DNA of 48,168 nt from Deltaproteobacteria bacterium. GTDB lineage: Bacteria; Desulfobacterota; Binatia; UBA1149; CAITLU01. The stretch covers positions 106,053 to 154,220 of the forward strand of contig JACRCR010000109.1 in NCBI GenBank assembly GCA_016218925.1. The letters are read 5' to 3'. Under the pieces are notes generated by a model, which was given only the letters and a program-made list of their open reading frames with translations, had not been told where the DNA came from and made no database searches. Position numbers and translations under genes: made by a program. Shown one piece after another: positions 8,630-18,918 of the stretch. Within the stretch, counting starts at the first letter, position 1. Each line of letters begins with the position of its first letter.

Positions 8630-9931
8630 ATGTCGAAACACATTCTGATCGTCGATGACGATGCCGGTGTGCGCGAGACCGTTGGCGCGGTGCTCGGCGA
8701 CGAAGGGTTCGGCGTCGCGTTCGCGTCGGACGGTCCCGAGGCGATCGCTGCCGCGACCAGGGAGAAGCCCGACCTGGTGCTGCTCGACGTGTGGCTCCCG
8801 GGGATGGACGGCATTCAGGTGCTGGAGCGGCTGCGCGCAGAGCATCCGCGGTTGCCGGTGGTGGTGATCTCGGGGCACGGCAACATCGACACCGCGGTGC
8901 GTGCGACCAAGCTCGGCGCGGTCGACTTCATCGAGAAGCCTTTCACGATCGACGGTCTGCTGGCCGCGGTCGCGCGCGCTCTCAGGCGCGTACGAGCAGG
9001 AGCGGCCGCTGACGAGGGCGAGACCGCCGAAGGCTCGGCCGACGACGCCGGCGAGGCGGCATCGCCGCAGCGCCCGCGTCGGGCAGGCGGCCCGCGGGTG
9101 CGCGAACGCACGGTTGCGCGGTCGGTGGTCGGCGCTGGGCTGGGCCTGCACAGCGGGGTTCGTACCGGCATCATCCTTCATCCGCTTCCGCCGGGAAGTG
9201 GCATCCGCTTCGGCAGCGTCTCGGGCGGCGGCGAGGTGGAGGCCGATGTCGCCAACGTCGACTCGACCGGCTATGCGACCACGCTTTTCAAGAAAGGCCT
9301 CGCCGTGCGCACGGTCGAGCACCTCATGGCGACGTTGCACGCCTACGGCATCACCAACCTGCTGGTCAAGGTCGAAGGCGAAGTCCCGATCCTGGACGGC
9401 TCGGCGGTCGACCTTTGCGAACTGGTCGAACAGGCCGGGATCGAGGAACAGCGCAGCAGCATCCCGGCGATCTGCGTGCGCGAAGAGCTACGCATCGAGC
9501 CCGGCCCCGATCAGTTCCTGTCGATCAGGCCGTACGACGGACTGCGCGTAACGTACGAACTGTCGTACCCGCCGCCGGTAGGCGATCAGACCTACGTGTT
9601 CGAGATGCACGACGCCTCGGATTTCAAGCGCGAGATCGCGCCTGCCCGCACCTTCGGTTTCGTCGAGGAGATCCGTGCGCTGGAGAGCGCTGGGCTCGGG
9701 CAAGGCGGGCAACTCGGCAATTTCATCCTGATCGGAGAGCAGGGCATCGTGAACACCGAACTGCGCTTTCCCGAAGAGCTGGCCCGCCACAAGATTCTCG
9801 ACATCCTCGGCGATTTCTACCTGCTCGGCGCGCCGATTCGTGGTGACATACACGCGCGCAAGACCGGCCATTCGCACAACGTCGCGCTGGTGCGCAAGAT
9901 CCGCGAGTACCTGACTACTGCAGCCCGATGA
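8630..9931 (+). CDS. lpxC: Receiver domain-LpxC fusion: UDP-3-O-acyl-GlcNAc deacetylase with N-terminal REC
   Basis: 433 aa. Residues 1-120 are a complete CheY-like receiver of NtrC/NtrX flavour: acidic triad D9-D10-D11, phospho-acceptor D53 in LLDVWLPGMDG, S81 in VVISGHG, and K103-P104 in IEKPF. A 40-residue linker rich in Ala, Glu, Asp, Arg and Pro follows (about 119-158). Residues 159-433 are a complete LpxC: zinc ligands H231 (TVEHLMA), H387 and D391 (RHKILDILGD), catalytic E230 and H414 (KTGHSHN), and PILDGSA. LpxC catalyses the committed step of lipid A synthesis in the cytosol. No sigma54-activator or DNA-binding domain remains. An upstream ATG at 8615 overlapping the kinase stop (ATGA) is an alternative start adding five residues. 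The one reading frame is open across both domains without a stop. The 3' end overlaps gspN on the other strand by 17 bp. Confidence 0.93.
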   Translation: MSKHILIVDDDAGVRETVGAVLGDEGFGVAFASDGPEAIAAATREKPDLVLLDVWLPGMDGIQVLERLRAEHPRLPVVVISGHGNIDTAVRATKLGAVDFIEKPFTIDGLLAAVARALRRVRAGAAADEGETAEGSADDAGEAASPQRPRRAGGPRVRERTVARSVVGAGLGLHSGVRTGIILHPLPPGSGIRFGSVSGGGEVEADVANVDSTGYATTLFKKGLAVRTVEHLMATLHAYGITNLLVKVEGEVPILDGSAVDLCELVEQAGIEEQRSSIPAICVREELRIEPGPDQFLSIRPYDGLRVTYELSYPPPVGDQTYVFEMHDASDFKREIAPARTFGFVEEIRALESAGLGQGGQLGNFILIGEQGIVNTELRFPEELARHKILDILGDFYLLGAPIRGDIHARKTGHSHNVALVRKIREYLTTAAR

Positions 9932-10733
9932 GCTTCATCGACGCGAGCGGCCCCAGTACGCGGTAGTGACGCCAGCCGCCGGCACGTTCGCCGGCCTTCG
10001 GCATCAGGCCGAGCAGCGCTCTGGCGCGCGGCGAATCCTTCTCGACGCGGGCACGGAAGTCGATGTGCACTTCGCGCGCGTCGCTGTTCTGGCGCGACAG
10101 CCACGCGCCGAGCAACTCCCAGGCCACGCCGTCGGTCTGGGCCTTTCCCTCGCGGACTTCCAGCTTTCCTTCGCGCCAGGCGGCATCGAGCGCGACCTGC
10201 TGGAATTCCCACTCGCCGAGCGGCACGTCGGCGGCCGGGTTGTCGGCGCTTCGCGGCAGGTATCCGCCGAAAGTGCCGCCGTTCGTGTGAAGCTCGACGT
10301 GGGCCTCGGCTTCGTCGCCGAACTCCCCGCGCAGCGGCGAGACCCCGGAGAGCGAAAGCGCGCCGTCGAAAGTCCCCTCCAGAGTGAGGCGGCCGAACTT
10401 GATGCAACGCGACGGGTCGAGATCCGATACGCGCAGGTCGACGCTGCTCGACGTAAGCTTCCCGTCCATGGAGGCGCCGTCGCAGCCGCGCGCCGCGAAA
10501 GAGCGCAGCACCGAGACGTAGAGCGAATCGAGTTCGAGCGACAACTGGTCGGTGCCGACGTGCAGATCGGTGGCTTTGATGCCGGCCGGAAGCGACAGCC
10601 GCAGAGTGTTCATCTCGACGCTGACGCCGAACGGCTCGAGAGCGCCGCGCAGGTACGGAGTCACGTAGCGCTCCAGTGGAGCGGTAACGACTACGAACGA
10701 AGCGAAGAGCAGGCCGAACAGGAGTAGCCGCAT
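9915..10733 (-). CDS. gspN: Type II secretion system protein GspN
   Basis: 272 aa inner-membrane protein: an N-terminal TM (about 3-18, LLLFGLLFASFVVVTAPLE) and a periplasmic beta-rich domain with repeats such as IKFGRLTLEGTFDGALSLSG, AsmA-like in look. This matches the GspN type seen in deltaproteobacterial and spirochaete T2SS operons more than the shorter enterobacterial GspN; that comparison is from memory. It is the last gene of the gsp operon, 13 bp after gspM. Its 3' end overlaps the convergent lpxC fusion by 17 bp. Confidence 0.8.
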   Translation of the reverse strand: MRLLLFGLLFASFVVVTAPLERYVTPYLRGALEPFGVSVEMNTLRLSLPAGIKATDLHVGTDQLSLELDSLYVSVLRSFAARGCDGASMDGKLTSSSVDLRVSDLDPSRCIKFGRLTLEGTFDGALSLSGVSPLRGEFGDEAEAHVELHTNGGTFGGYLPRSADNPAADVPLGEWEFQQVALDAAWREGKLEVREGKAQTDGVAWELLGAWLSRQNSDAREVHIDFRARVEKDSPRARALLGLMPKAGERAGGWRHYRVLGPLASMKLIGLQ

Positions 10734-10746
10734 TGCCCGGTCCCGT

Positions 10747-11301
10747 TCAGCCGCGTGTTACGGCGGCCGTGACCAGCGTTACGTCGAACTGCGAAGCGTC
10801 TTCGTAGCGCTTCTTGATGCTCAGGTGCTTGACGTACACCGGGCTCTTGCCGCCTTCTACGTCACGCAGCAGTGCGACGATCTCCGGCAGCGTCACCGCG
10901 GACAGTTTGAGCTCGACGGTGCTTTCCTCGCGACCGCCATCGAGCGGGCGGCGCCCGGGACTCATCGAGGCAACCGATTCCCGTCTGAGAGAGGCCGTGG
11001 CGGCCTTGTCGACGAAGGCGAGCAGCGAGAAGCCCTTTTCAGCGTCTGCGGAGCGATCCGCACCGGCCAGGTTGCCCTCGGCTGCGTGGATCTTTCGGCC
11101 GAGGTCGCCGAGCGCGGCGAGGTCGTTCTCCAGTCCTTTGATCTCGGCGGCGATGCGGCCGCGCCCGGCCAGCAGCGGCGAGACCAGCCCCGTCCATAGC
11201 AGCGTGAGCGCCAGCAGGGCCGTGAATACGCTCACGAGGCGTTGTTCGCGAGGACTGAGCCGCGCGAGCAACGCGGCGGCCTGGTCGAACACACGCCTCA
11301 C
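10747..11301 (-). CDS. gspM: Type II secretion system protein GspM
   Basis: 184 aa. Bitopic inner-membrane component of the assembly platform that pairs with GspL. After a short cytoplasmic stretch containing LARLSPREQRLV comes one TM (about 22-42, VFTALLALTLLWTGLVSPLL), a coiled-coil region (AAEIKGLENDLAALGDLGRKI) and a ferredoxin-like periplasmic domain. GTG at 11301 overlaps the gspL stop as GTGA; a GTG at 11292 is possible. The reading frame remains open far upstream but that part is antisense noise over gspL. Confidence 0.85.
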   Translation of the reverse strand: MRRVFDQAAALLARLSPREQRLVSVFTALLALTLLWTGLVSPLLAGRGRIAAEIKGLENDLAALGDLGRKIHAAEGNLAGADRSADAEKGFSLLAFVDKAATASLRRESVASMSPGRRPLDGGREESTVELKLSAVTLPEIVALLRDVEGGKSPVYVKHLSIKKRYEDASQFDVTLVTAAVTRG

Positions 11302-12710
11302 GGAGTCCGTCCTGCGGTGGTCAGCGCCAGCACGAACTCGACACCGCCTCCGCTGACCGCCGCGTGTACGTCTTTCACCTCGACGGTCGCGAAGGCTTCG
11401 TCGCGGCGCAGGGCCTCCTGCAGCTTGGTCACCGATTCGAACGAACCGGCACGTCCGGTCACCTTCACGGAGGGCGGTGCGTGTTCGAGCTGGTCGAGTT
11501 CCACCTCCACGTTCTTCGGTACCGCCTGCGAAAGACTCGCGAGCAGATGCAGCGAGGTCGTACCCGCGACCGCGCCGCCGGCCGTTTCGGCGCGGCCCGT
11601 CAATTCGCGAAGGCGCATTTCCATTTTCAGACGTCTGCCGGTGCCACCGCTGTGGTCGGGCATCGCATCCGCGTAAAGCTGGTCGGCGCGCTCCGACAGA
11701 ACGGTTCGGCGGGCGAGCAATTGCGCGTAGTCGATGCCGATCGATACGCAACCGAGCAGCAGTGCCGCGACGCCCCAGCGCAGCGCGGGCTTGAACTCCT
11801 CGCCGAGTTCGGACAGCCCGGAGATTCCCGCCAGCCCGGCGAACCCCGACAGACCCAGCAGTCCGGCTCCGGCGGGTGTGAAGTCGAGCAGCGGCGCGGC
11901 GGCTTCGCCGGCGGCAGCCAGGACCAGGCCAACCAGCGCGGTGCGGTCGCGCCAGTCGCGTCCCTCCATGCCTTCGACCGGAGATCCCTGCGGCAGCGCT
12001 TCCAAAGGTAGATTCGGCAGCGCCCGCTCGATCGCGGGGCGCAGACGCGGCGCCAAGTGACCGCCGAGCACCACGCGGGCCTCGGCGCCGGCCAGCGTGC
12101 GCAGCGACCACACCACGTTGCGGACCAGCAAGTCGTCGGCGCACGGGGCGAGCACGCGAAGGCCGCCGAGACCGGCGGCCGAGACTACCGCGACGACCGC
12201 TCCCTCATCGCTGACGTCCACGGCGACGAACTCGGCGTCGACGCCGACCGAGCGGCGGTACGCCGCGACGATCGCCGTCGGCGTCCAGATCAGGCGCCGG
12301 GCAGTGCCGGCGACGGCTGCGAGATCGCGGACTACGGCCGAAATCGCCTCGGCGCCGGCAAGGCCGGCCAGTACGCGGCCGCTGCGGGCCGGGCCGGTGT
12401 GGTCCCATGCCAGCGGCCCATCGTCGAGCGAGAGCGGCACGTGTTCTTCGAGTGCGGGGCCGACCGCCTGTCCGATGCGGCGCCGGTCGTGGAACGGCAG
12501 CTCGAGGATGCGATACGCCACCGCCTGCGCCGGAAGGCCCGCGACGATGCGGTCCCACGGCCCGCCGGCGACCAGGCCCGAGTCGGCGCCGTCGTCGGAG
12601 ACAGGCCGCTCGAAGATTCCGGTGATGCGCAGCGAGCCGATGCTCGATAGCGCGACGCCGCCGACAGCGCGCCGGCGGCTCACCTGAATGATGAGGGTCT
12701 TGCTGCTCAC
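11298..12710 (-). CDS. gspL: Type II secretion system protein GspL
   Basis: 470 aa. Links the cytoplasmic ATPase GspE to the inner-membrane platform. The cytoplasmic part (about 1-300) has the actin/PilM-like fold of GspL (VDAEFVAVDVSDEGAVVAVV and similar strands). A single TM follows (about 308-328, LRWGVAALLLGCVSIGIDYAQ) and then a PilN-like periplasmic domain ending in VEFVLALTTAG. It overlaps gspK by 4 bp at its start and gspM at its end. Confidence 0.88.
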   Translation of the reverse strand: MSSKTLIIQVSRRRAVGGVALSSIGSLRITGIFERPVSDDGADSGLVAGGPWDRIVAGLPAQAVAYRILELPFHDRRRIGQAVGPALEEHVPLSLDDGPLAWDHTGPARSGRVLAGLAGAEAISAVVRDLAAVAGTARRLIWTPTAIVAAYRRSVGVDAEFVAVDVSDEGAVVAVVSAAGLGGLRVLAPCADDLLVRNVVWSLRTLAGAEARVVLGGHLAPRLRPAIERALPNLPLEALPQGSPVEGMEGRDWRDRTALVGLVLAAAGEAAAPLLDFTPAGAGLLGLSGFAGLAGISGLSELGEEFKPALRWGVAALLLGCVSIGIDYAQLLARRTVLSERADQLYADAMPDHSGGTGRRLKMEMRLRELTGRAETAGGAVAGTTSLHLLASLSQAVPKNVEVELDQLEHAPPSVKVTGRAGSFESVTKLQEALRRDEAFATVEVKDVHAAVSGGGVEFVLALTTAGRTP

Positions 12711-13711
12711 AGGCGCTTGGCTCCGAGTCGGCCGGTGTCGTCGATCGGTACGGGGGCGGACAGGTCCGCTCCGACGATGTTCGGTCCCCGCCTTGCGAGC
12801 AGGTACAGTACCTGGATCCTGACGTCGACGCGATACAGCAGGGCCTCCACCGATTGGAGAACCCCATCGGCGTCGCCGGTGGAGCGAACGCGGAAATAGT
12901 TGCTCGAGAAAGTGAAGAGCCGGTCGAGTTCGCTCTCGGTGAACGCCTGCATTCCCTCGACCGCACGCAGCGAGGCGACGCTGGTGAACGGCGAGGTCCG
13001 ACGCCGCTCAACCAGGCGATGGACCAGGAACTGGTCGCCCAGGCGCTCGTCGAGCGCCTGGAGCACGGCTGGGGCGGCCGTATTCGGATTCACCTTTGCC
13101 GCGTCATCGGGCAGCACCGTGGCCACCGGTCGGAGCTTGGCCAGTACCGCCGGGGTGAAACCTCGTATCAGAGCCAACTCGGCGAAACTCCGCAGCGGTC
13201 CGTTGCGTGCCGTGTAGGGAGGTTTGAGCGTGGTGTAATAACCGTCTTCGGCGCCTGCGCTGGCGGCGGCATCCTGGTTGCGGTCGAGCCAGTCGGCCAG
13301 CGGAGCCACCAGGTTGGTGTCGAGTTGCAGCGCGGCCAGCAGTAGTTGCAGGCGGTGCGCGTCGGCCGAGGCCACGCCCGAGGAGAGTCGGTTCAGGTTG
13401 AAGCGACCCTGCTCGTCTTCGATGCGCACCAGAAGGCGACCGTTGCCGGTGTCGATGGGAGGCAGCTCGGCGGCCCACAGGTCGGCGAGCGAGTCGGTGT
13501 TGCCGGTACGGAAGTCCTGGGCCAGCACCTCGCCGGCAAGATCGACGCCGGCGGCGGCGATCAGCGCAGCACGCCGCGCCGCCAGCCAGCCCTGCGCACG
13601 CCGGTACTCGACCTGGGTCGAGAATGTGAATTCCACCACCACGACGGTGAGCAGCACCATCGTCAGCAGTGCCAGCAACAGCGCCACGCCCCGATCAGTT
13701 GTTCTTGGCAT
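12707..13711 (-). CDS. gspK: Type II secretion minor pseudopilin GspK
   Basis: 334 aa, the largest pseudopilin, which caps the tip of the pseudopilus with GspI and GspJ. The short leader MPRTTDRG precedes a hydrophobic helix (VALLLALLTMVLLTVVVVEF). As is normal for GspK, there is no Glu at +5. The body has the GspK signature EDEQGRFNLNRL and a SAM-like helical insertion (LLLAALQLDTNLVAPLADWLDRNQD). It overlaps gspJ by 17 bp upstream and gspL by 4 bp downstream. Confidence 0.92.
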   Translation of the reverse strand: MPRTTDRGVALLLALLTMVLLTVVVVEFTFSTQVEYRRAQGWLAARRAALIAAAGVDLAGEVLAQDFRTGNTDSLADLWAAELPPIDTGNGRLLVRIEDEQGRFNLNRLSSGVASADAHRLQLLLAALQLDTNLVAPLADWLDRNQDAAASAGAEDGYYTTLKPPYTARNGPLRSFAELALIRGFTPAVLAKLRPVATVLPDDAAKVNPNTAAPAVLQALDERLGDQFLVHRLVERRRTSPFTSVASLRAVEGMQAFTESELDRLFTFSSNYFRVRSTGDADGVLQSVEALLYRVDVRIQVLYLLARRGPNIVGADLSAPVPIDDTGRLGAKRL

Positions 13712-14546
13712 CGCGTTTCTTGCCGGGGCGGTCGCGGCCGGGGAATTGGGAACCCGGGCCGAGGCCGCTGCGTTTGTCGGCGGCCAGCGCGATCAGCGTC
13801 GACGACACCAGCACGATCGGATCGTCGTCGCCGGTATCGAGTTCGACAGTGGTTCTGACCAGCGCAGGTGCCGCGTCGCGCTGGGATCCGGGGGCGAGCG
13901 AGTCCCACACCTCGGTCCACTGGCCCTGCGCGTAGAACTCGAGCCGCACCGCTACGCGCTCGGCAACTACCTGGCGCGGGACGCCGGTGAGGTCGAGCGT
14001 TTCGTTGCGCGGGGGCTTGATCTCGTAGCGTACCAGCGTCGAGCCGGACGCCGGGCCCGGTTCGGAGCCCGGCGCCGAATCCGGGTCCGGGTCTTCGAGG
14101 CGCCAGACGACGCGGGCCTGGTCACCGCGGTCCACGGATTTGGCCGCGAGTTCGTCGGTGACGACGTAGCCTTCGGGAGCGGTGACGCCGCGCGCACTGA
14201 GCGTCGTCAGGTCGAGAAGCAATCCGTCGTCGCCGATCATCGAACGGCGCCCGGCACCGAAGTCGCTTCCGGCGCCCGGCGCCAGGAAACGTGGCAGCAA
14301 CGAACCCTTGACGCCGGCGTCGAGATTGCCGCGCAGGTCGCTCTCGATGCGGTCGAGAACGCCGCGTGCCATCGAGTACGCCTGCGCGCGCTGCAACGCG
14401 CGATCGCGGCCGACGAGTGTCGTGGTGAACGTCGAGTAGATCGCCGGTCCGACGATCGCGAAGATCGCCAGCGCCACCAGCAGTTCGAGCAGCGTCAGGC
14501 CCGCCTGCGCGCCGTTGCCGCGACGGACCGTCGGGCCTGGCGTCAC
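13695..14546 (-). CDS. gspJ: Type II secretion minor pseudopilin GspJ
   Basis: 283 aa. Prepilin leader of 16 residues ending in Gly, then LTLLELLVALAIFAIVGPAIY with Glu at +5; the +1 residue is Leu rather than the usual Phe. I chose GTG at 14546 because it overlaps the gspI stop as GTGA, the pattern also used at gspI and gspM; an ATG at 14573 would give a 25-residue leader. Part of the pseudopilus tip complex. The protein is longer than typical GspJ (about 200 aa), with a Gly/Pro/Ser-rich insertion in the middle (EDPDPDSAPGSEPGPASGS). Confidence 0.9.
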   Translation of the reverse strand: MTPGPTVRRGNGAQAGLTLLELLVALAIFAIVGPAIYSTFTTTLVGRDRALQRAQAYSMARGVLDRIESDLRGNLDAGVKGSLLPRFLAPGAGSDFGAGRRSMIGDDGLLLDLTTLSARGVTAPEGYVVTDELAAKSVDRGDQARVVWRLEDPDPDSAPGSEPGPASGSTLVRYEIKPPRNETLDLTGVPRQVVAERVAVRLEFYAQGQWTEVWDSLAPGSQRDAAPALVRTTVELDTGDDDPIVLVSSTLIALAADKRSGLGPGSQFPGRDRPGKKRDAKNN

Positions 14547-14977
14547 GACGCGGGTCTCCTCACGGCGGTCCACAGCTCGGCGAGTTCATCGTCGGCGCCC
14601 GCGGCGTGTACTTTGATGCGCACCTGCAAGAGGTCGGGCAGCGCGGTGGGGAGCACTTCGCGGGTCCACGCCATGCGCCGGGCCGCACTCCCGGCATAGA
14701 AGACGCTCTGGTCATCGACCTCGGCCGGATCGTCGCTGAACCTGCCGCTGCTCACGCCTTCGGCGAGCAGCGGATCTACATGCGCGGCGGCGATCAGCTC
14801 GGAAGCCAGCGATCCGGCGACACTGATGTCTTCCGCCTCGGAGACGAGACGGATGTTGCGAGCCTGCAGTCCGAGCAGTGAAACGATCGCGACGCCCAGT
14901 ATCGTTACCGCGATCAAGACCTCGAGCAGGGTGAATCCGCGTTGCCCTCCGCCGCGCGCGGTGCGCCCGAGCGTCAC
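14543..14977 (-). CDS. gspI: Type II secretion minor pseudopilin GspI
   Basis: 144 aa, usual length. Leader MTLGRTARGGGQRG, cleavage before FTLLEVLIAVTILGVAIVSLLG with Glu at +5. GTG at 14977 overlaps the gspH stop as GTGA. The C-terminus (LLQVRIKVHAAGADDELAELWTAV) matches the GspI end. Forms the tip heterotrimer with GspJ and GspK. Confidence 0.92.
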   Translation of the reverse strand: MTLGRTARGGGQRGFTLLEVLIAVTILGVAIVSLLGLQARNIRLVSEAEDISVAGSLASELIAAAHVDPLLAEGVSSGRFSDDPAEVDDQSVFYAGSAARRMAWTREVLPTALPDLLQVRIKVHAAGADDELAELWTAVRRPAS

Positions 14978-15549
14978 GGCTCGGTCCTTTGCGCCAGCAC
15001 GCGTGCGCGGCCGGCGCCGGCATCGAAGAGCACGTCCGAGCGCCGGCCCCCGTCTTCGCCCAGTGCCACACGCACGTCTTCGGGGGCGCCTTCGGGAAGG
15101 AACCAGATCGATTGACGGCCGCTGCTCTGCTCGCCGTCGTCGCCGGTGAAGCTCTCGAAGAACACGCCCGCCGGCAGAGTCCCGCTGCGACCGTATGGAT
15201 CCCATTCCTCCCGCGGTTGCTGCGGCGTCGTCGCTTGCGCGGCGTCGTCGGGCGCGTCCCAGGGCCTGAGCGCCTCGACTTCCCAGGCGTTCTCGTCGAG
15301 ATCGATGGTGAGGCGGTAGATGCGCCCGCGCAGCGAAGACTCGTCGGCCAGATAGGTCGCGATGGCGGCGAGTCGATCGGCGCTGGCGTCGAGTTGCGCG
15401 GCGCCGAGACGCGGAAGCCTGGGCAAGACCAGCGTCAGCAGGATGCTGGTAATCAGCAGCACCAGCGCCAATTCAACCAGCGTAAACCCCCCGCGACGGG
15501 CGGCGCGAGGACGCGTCTTGGCCTGCCTGTCAGAAATCTCGGGAGTCAA
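14974..15549 (-). CDS. gspH: Type II secretion minor pseudopilin GspH
   Basis: 191 aa. Leader of 21 residues ending RRGG, then FTLVELALVLLITSILLTLVLP with Glu at +5. GspH is thought to link the tip complex to the GspG shaft. The globular part carries the GspH-like YRLTIDLDENAWEVEALRP strand pair. The start overlaps the 3' end of gspG by 20 bp. Confidence 0.9.
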   Translation of the reverse strand: MTPEISDRQAKTRPRAARRGGFTLVELALVLLITSILLTLVLPRLPRLGAAQLDASADRLAAIATYLADESSLRGRIYRLTIDLDENAWEVEALRPWDAPDDAAQATTPQQPREEWDPYGRSGTLPAGVFFESFTGDDGEQSSGRQSIWFLPEGAPEDVRVALGEDGGRRSDVLFDAGAGRARVLAQRTEP

Positions 15550-15976
15550 TGTCCTCGTCGTAGCCGTCGCCGCCTTCCTTGCCGTCGGCGCCGAGGCTTC
15601 GCAGCACGTAAGTATGTCCGTCGCTGGCGAACAGGAAATCGTTGTTCCACGGATCGGGCGGGACGCGTTCGAGGTACCCGTCCTCGCGCCAATTGCGCGG
15701 GATCTCGCCGCGTGTCGGTTCCTCCACCAGCGCTTCGAGGCCCTGTTCGGAGGTAGGGTAGCTGCCCGAGTCGAGCTTGTAGAGGTTCAGCGCCTGCTCG
15801 ATCGCCGAGATGTCGGCTTTGGCCTTGACCACTTTGGCGTCGTCGGTGCGGCCGATCAGTCGGGGCGCGGCCAGCGAGATCAGCAATCCGAGGATCATCA
15901 CGACGACGAGGATCTCGATCAGCGTGAAGCCGGCCCGGGACGATACCTTTGGAACATACGCGTGTGGGTGTTTCAC
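15530..15976 (-). CDS. gspG: Type II secretion major pseudopilin GspG
   Basis: 148 aa, normal length. Leader of 16 residues ending in Gly, then FTLIEILVVVMILGLLISLAAP with Glu at +5. The body is typical of GspG: DISAIEQALNLYKLDSGSYPT, the WREDGYLERVPPDPWNNDF loop, and an acidic C-terminal calcium-site region (EGGDGYDEDIDS). Main subunit of the pseudopilus that pushes substrates through the secretin. Processing needs a prepilin peptidase that is not encoded in this window. Confidence 0.96.
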   Translation of the reverse strand: MKHPHAYVPKVSSRAGFTLIEILVVVMILGLLISLAAPRLIGRTDDAKVVKAKADISAIEQALNLYKLDSGSYPTSEQGLEALVEEPTRGEIPRNWREDGYLERVPPDPWNNDFLFASDGHTYVLRSLGADGKEGGDGYDEDIDSRDF

Positions 15977-15989
15977 GATTGGGGCGATC

Positions 15990-17195
15990 CTATCGAACCA
16001 GTTGGTTCATCTCAAAAACCGGCAGCAGGATTGCGAGGATGACGAACAGCACCACCGCCGCCATCAACAGGATCATCGCCGGTTCCAGCAGTCCGGCCAT
16101 GGTGTCGATGCGCTGGCGTACCTGTTCCTCGATCGCGGCCGAGGCGTGGCTGAGCATGCTTTCGAGGTCGCCGCTGCGTTCTCCGACGGCGATCATGTCC
16201 ACCACCATCGGATCAAACAGCGGGCTCTGGCCCAGACAGGCGGCCAGCGACGCGCCCTCGAACACCGCGGTCTCGGCGCGGGCCAGAGCGTCGGCGAGCA
16301 GGACGCTACCGCACGAACCGCGCGAGACGCGCAGCGCCTCCACCAGCGGCAGGCCGCCGGCCACCATCGTGGCCAGGGTCTGTGCGAAGCGCGCCACCGC
16401 GATGTCGCGCATCATTTCGCCCAGGCGCGGAACCGCGAACAGCATCCGCTCCAGTCGACGCCGGGCCTCCTCGCCGGAGAGTATCGAACGCAGCGCCAGC
16501 GCGGCACCGACCAGCGCCGCCGCGAGCAGCAGGCCGTAGTTGCCGAGAAAGCTTCCGATCGCCATCAGCATGCGCGTCGGCAGCGGAAGCCGCTGCTTGG
16601 CCTCGACGAAGACGCGGGTGACCTGAGGCACCACGTAGGCGAGCAGGAACAGCACGATCCCGCCGCCCACCACCGACATGATCGTCGGGTAGAGCATCGC
16701 CGTCCACGCCCGCGCTCGCAGCCGAGCCTGTCCTTCGGCGTGAGCCGCCACGCGGTCCAGTACGACGTCGAGGGCTCCGCTGGATTCGCCGGCCTCGACC
16801 ATGCCGATGTAGATCGGAGAGAACGCGCCGGGGTGCTGCGCCATCGCGGCGGCCAGCGTGCTGCCTTCGCGAATCTGCACCCGGACCGATTCGAGCGCCC
16901 GTGTGAGCAGCGGCGTGACGCGCTGGCGGCGCAGCGTGTCTACCGCCTCGTCGAGCGGCACACCGGCGCGCAGCAGCATCGCCAGTTGCCTGAGCGTACG
17001 GGCAAGTTCGGCGGGGCGCACGTTGCGCCGCAGGGCGCGGCCACCATGGCCGGCGGGCTGCTGCGCACGCAGCGACGACGCGAAGATCCCACGTTCGCGA
17101 AGCTGGGCACGAGCGGTCCGGGGATTGTCGGCTTCTATGAACCCGCTGACACTGCGACCGGAGTCGGCAACGCCCGTGTAGCGAAACGAAGGCAT
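15990..17195 (-). CDS. gspF: Type II secretion inner-membrane platform protein GspF
   Basis: 401 aa polytopic protein with two repeated GspF domains (about 70-190 and 270-390). Conserved pieces: LARTLRQLAMLLRAGVPLDEA, GMVEAGESSGALDVVLDRVA, and the second copy ARFAQTLATMVAGGLPLVEAL with IAVGERSGDLESMLS. Three TM regions are visible near 165-195, 215-240 and 365-393. Forms the central platform contacted by GspE, GspL and GspM. It lies 12 bp after gspE. Confidence 0.95.
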   Translation of the reverse strand: MPSFRYTGVADSGRSVSGFIEADNPRTARAQLRERGIFASSLRAQQPAGHGGRALRRNVRPAELARTLRQLAMLLRAGVPLDEAVDTLRRQRVTPLLTRALESVRVQIREGSTLAAAMAQHPGAFSPIYIGMVEAGESSGALDVVLDRVAAHAEGQARLRARAWTAMLYPTIMSVVGGGIVLFLLAYVVPQVTRVFVEAKQRLPLPTRMLMAIGSFLGNYGLLLAAALVGAALALRSILSGEEARRRLERMLFAVPRLGEMMRDIAVARFAQTLATMVAGGLPLVEALRVSRGSCGSVLLADALARAETAVFEGASLAACLGQSPLFDPMVVDMIAVGERSGDLESMLSHASAAIEEQVRQRIDTMAGLLEPAMILLMAAVVLFVILAILLPVFEMNQLVR

Positions 17196-17207
17196 CGTCG
17201 TGTCCGT

Positions 17208-18911
<1,704 letters not shown>

Positions 18912-18918
18912 GTCCTCG

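Noticed and set aside
8618-9110. REC and LpxC as two separate genes
   Set aside because: No stop codon lies between them in the shared frame, and the LpxC part has no convincing start of its own with a Shine-Dalgarno near residue 155.
10747-12144. GspM as a 465-residue protein
   Set aside because: Only the last 184 residues resemble GspM; the upstream part is antisense-like Arg/Gly sequence over gspL. The start was moved to the GTG at 11301.
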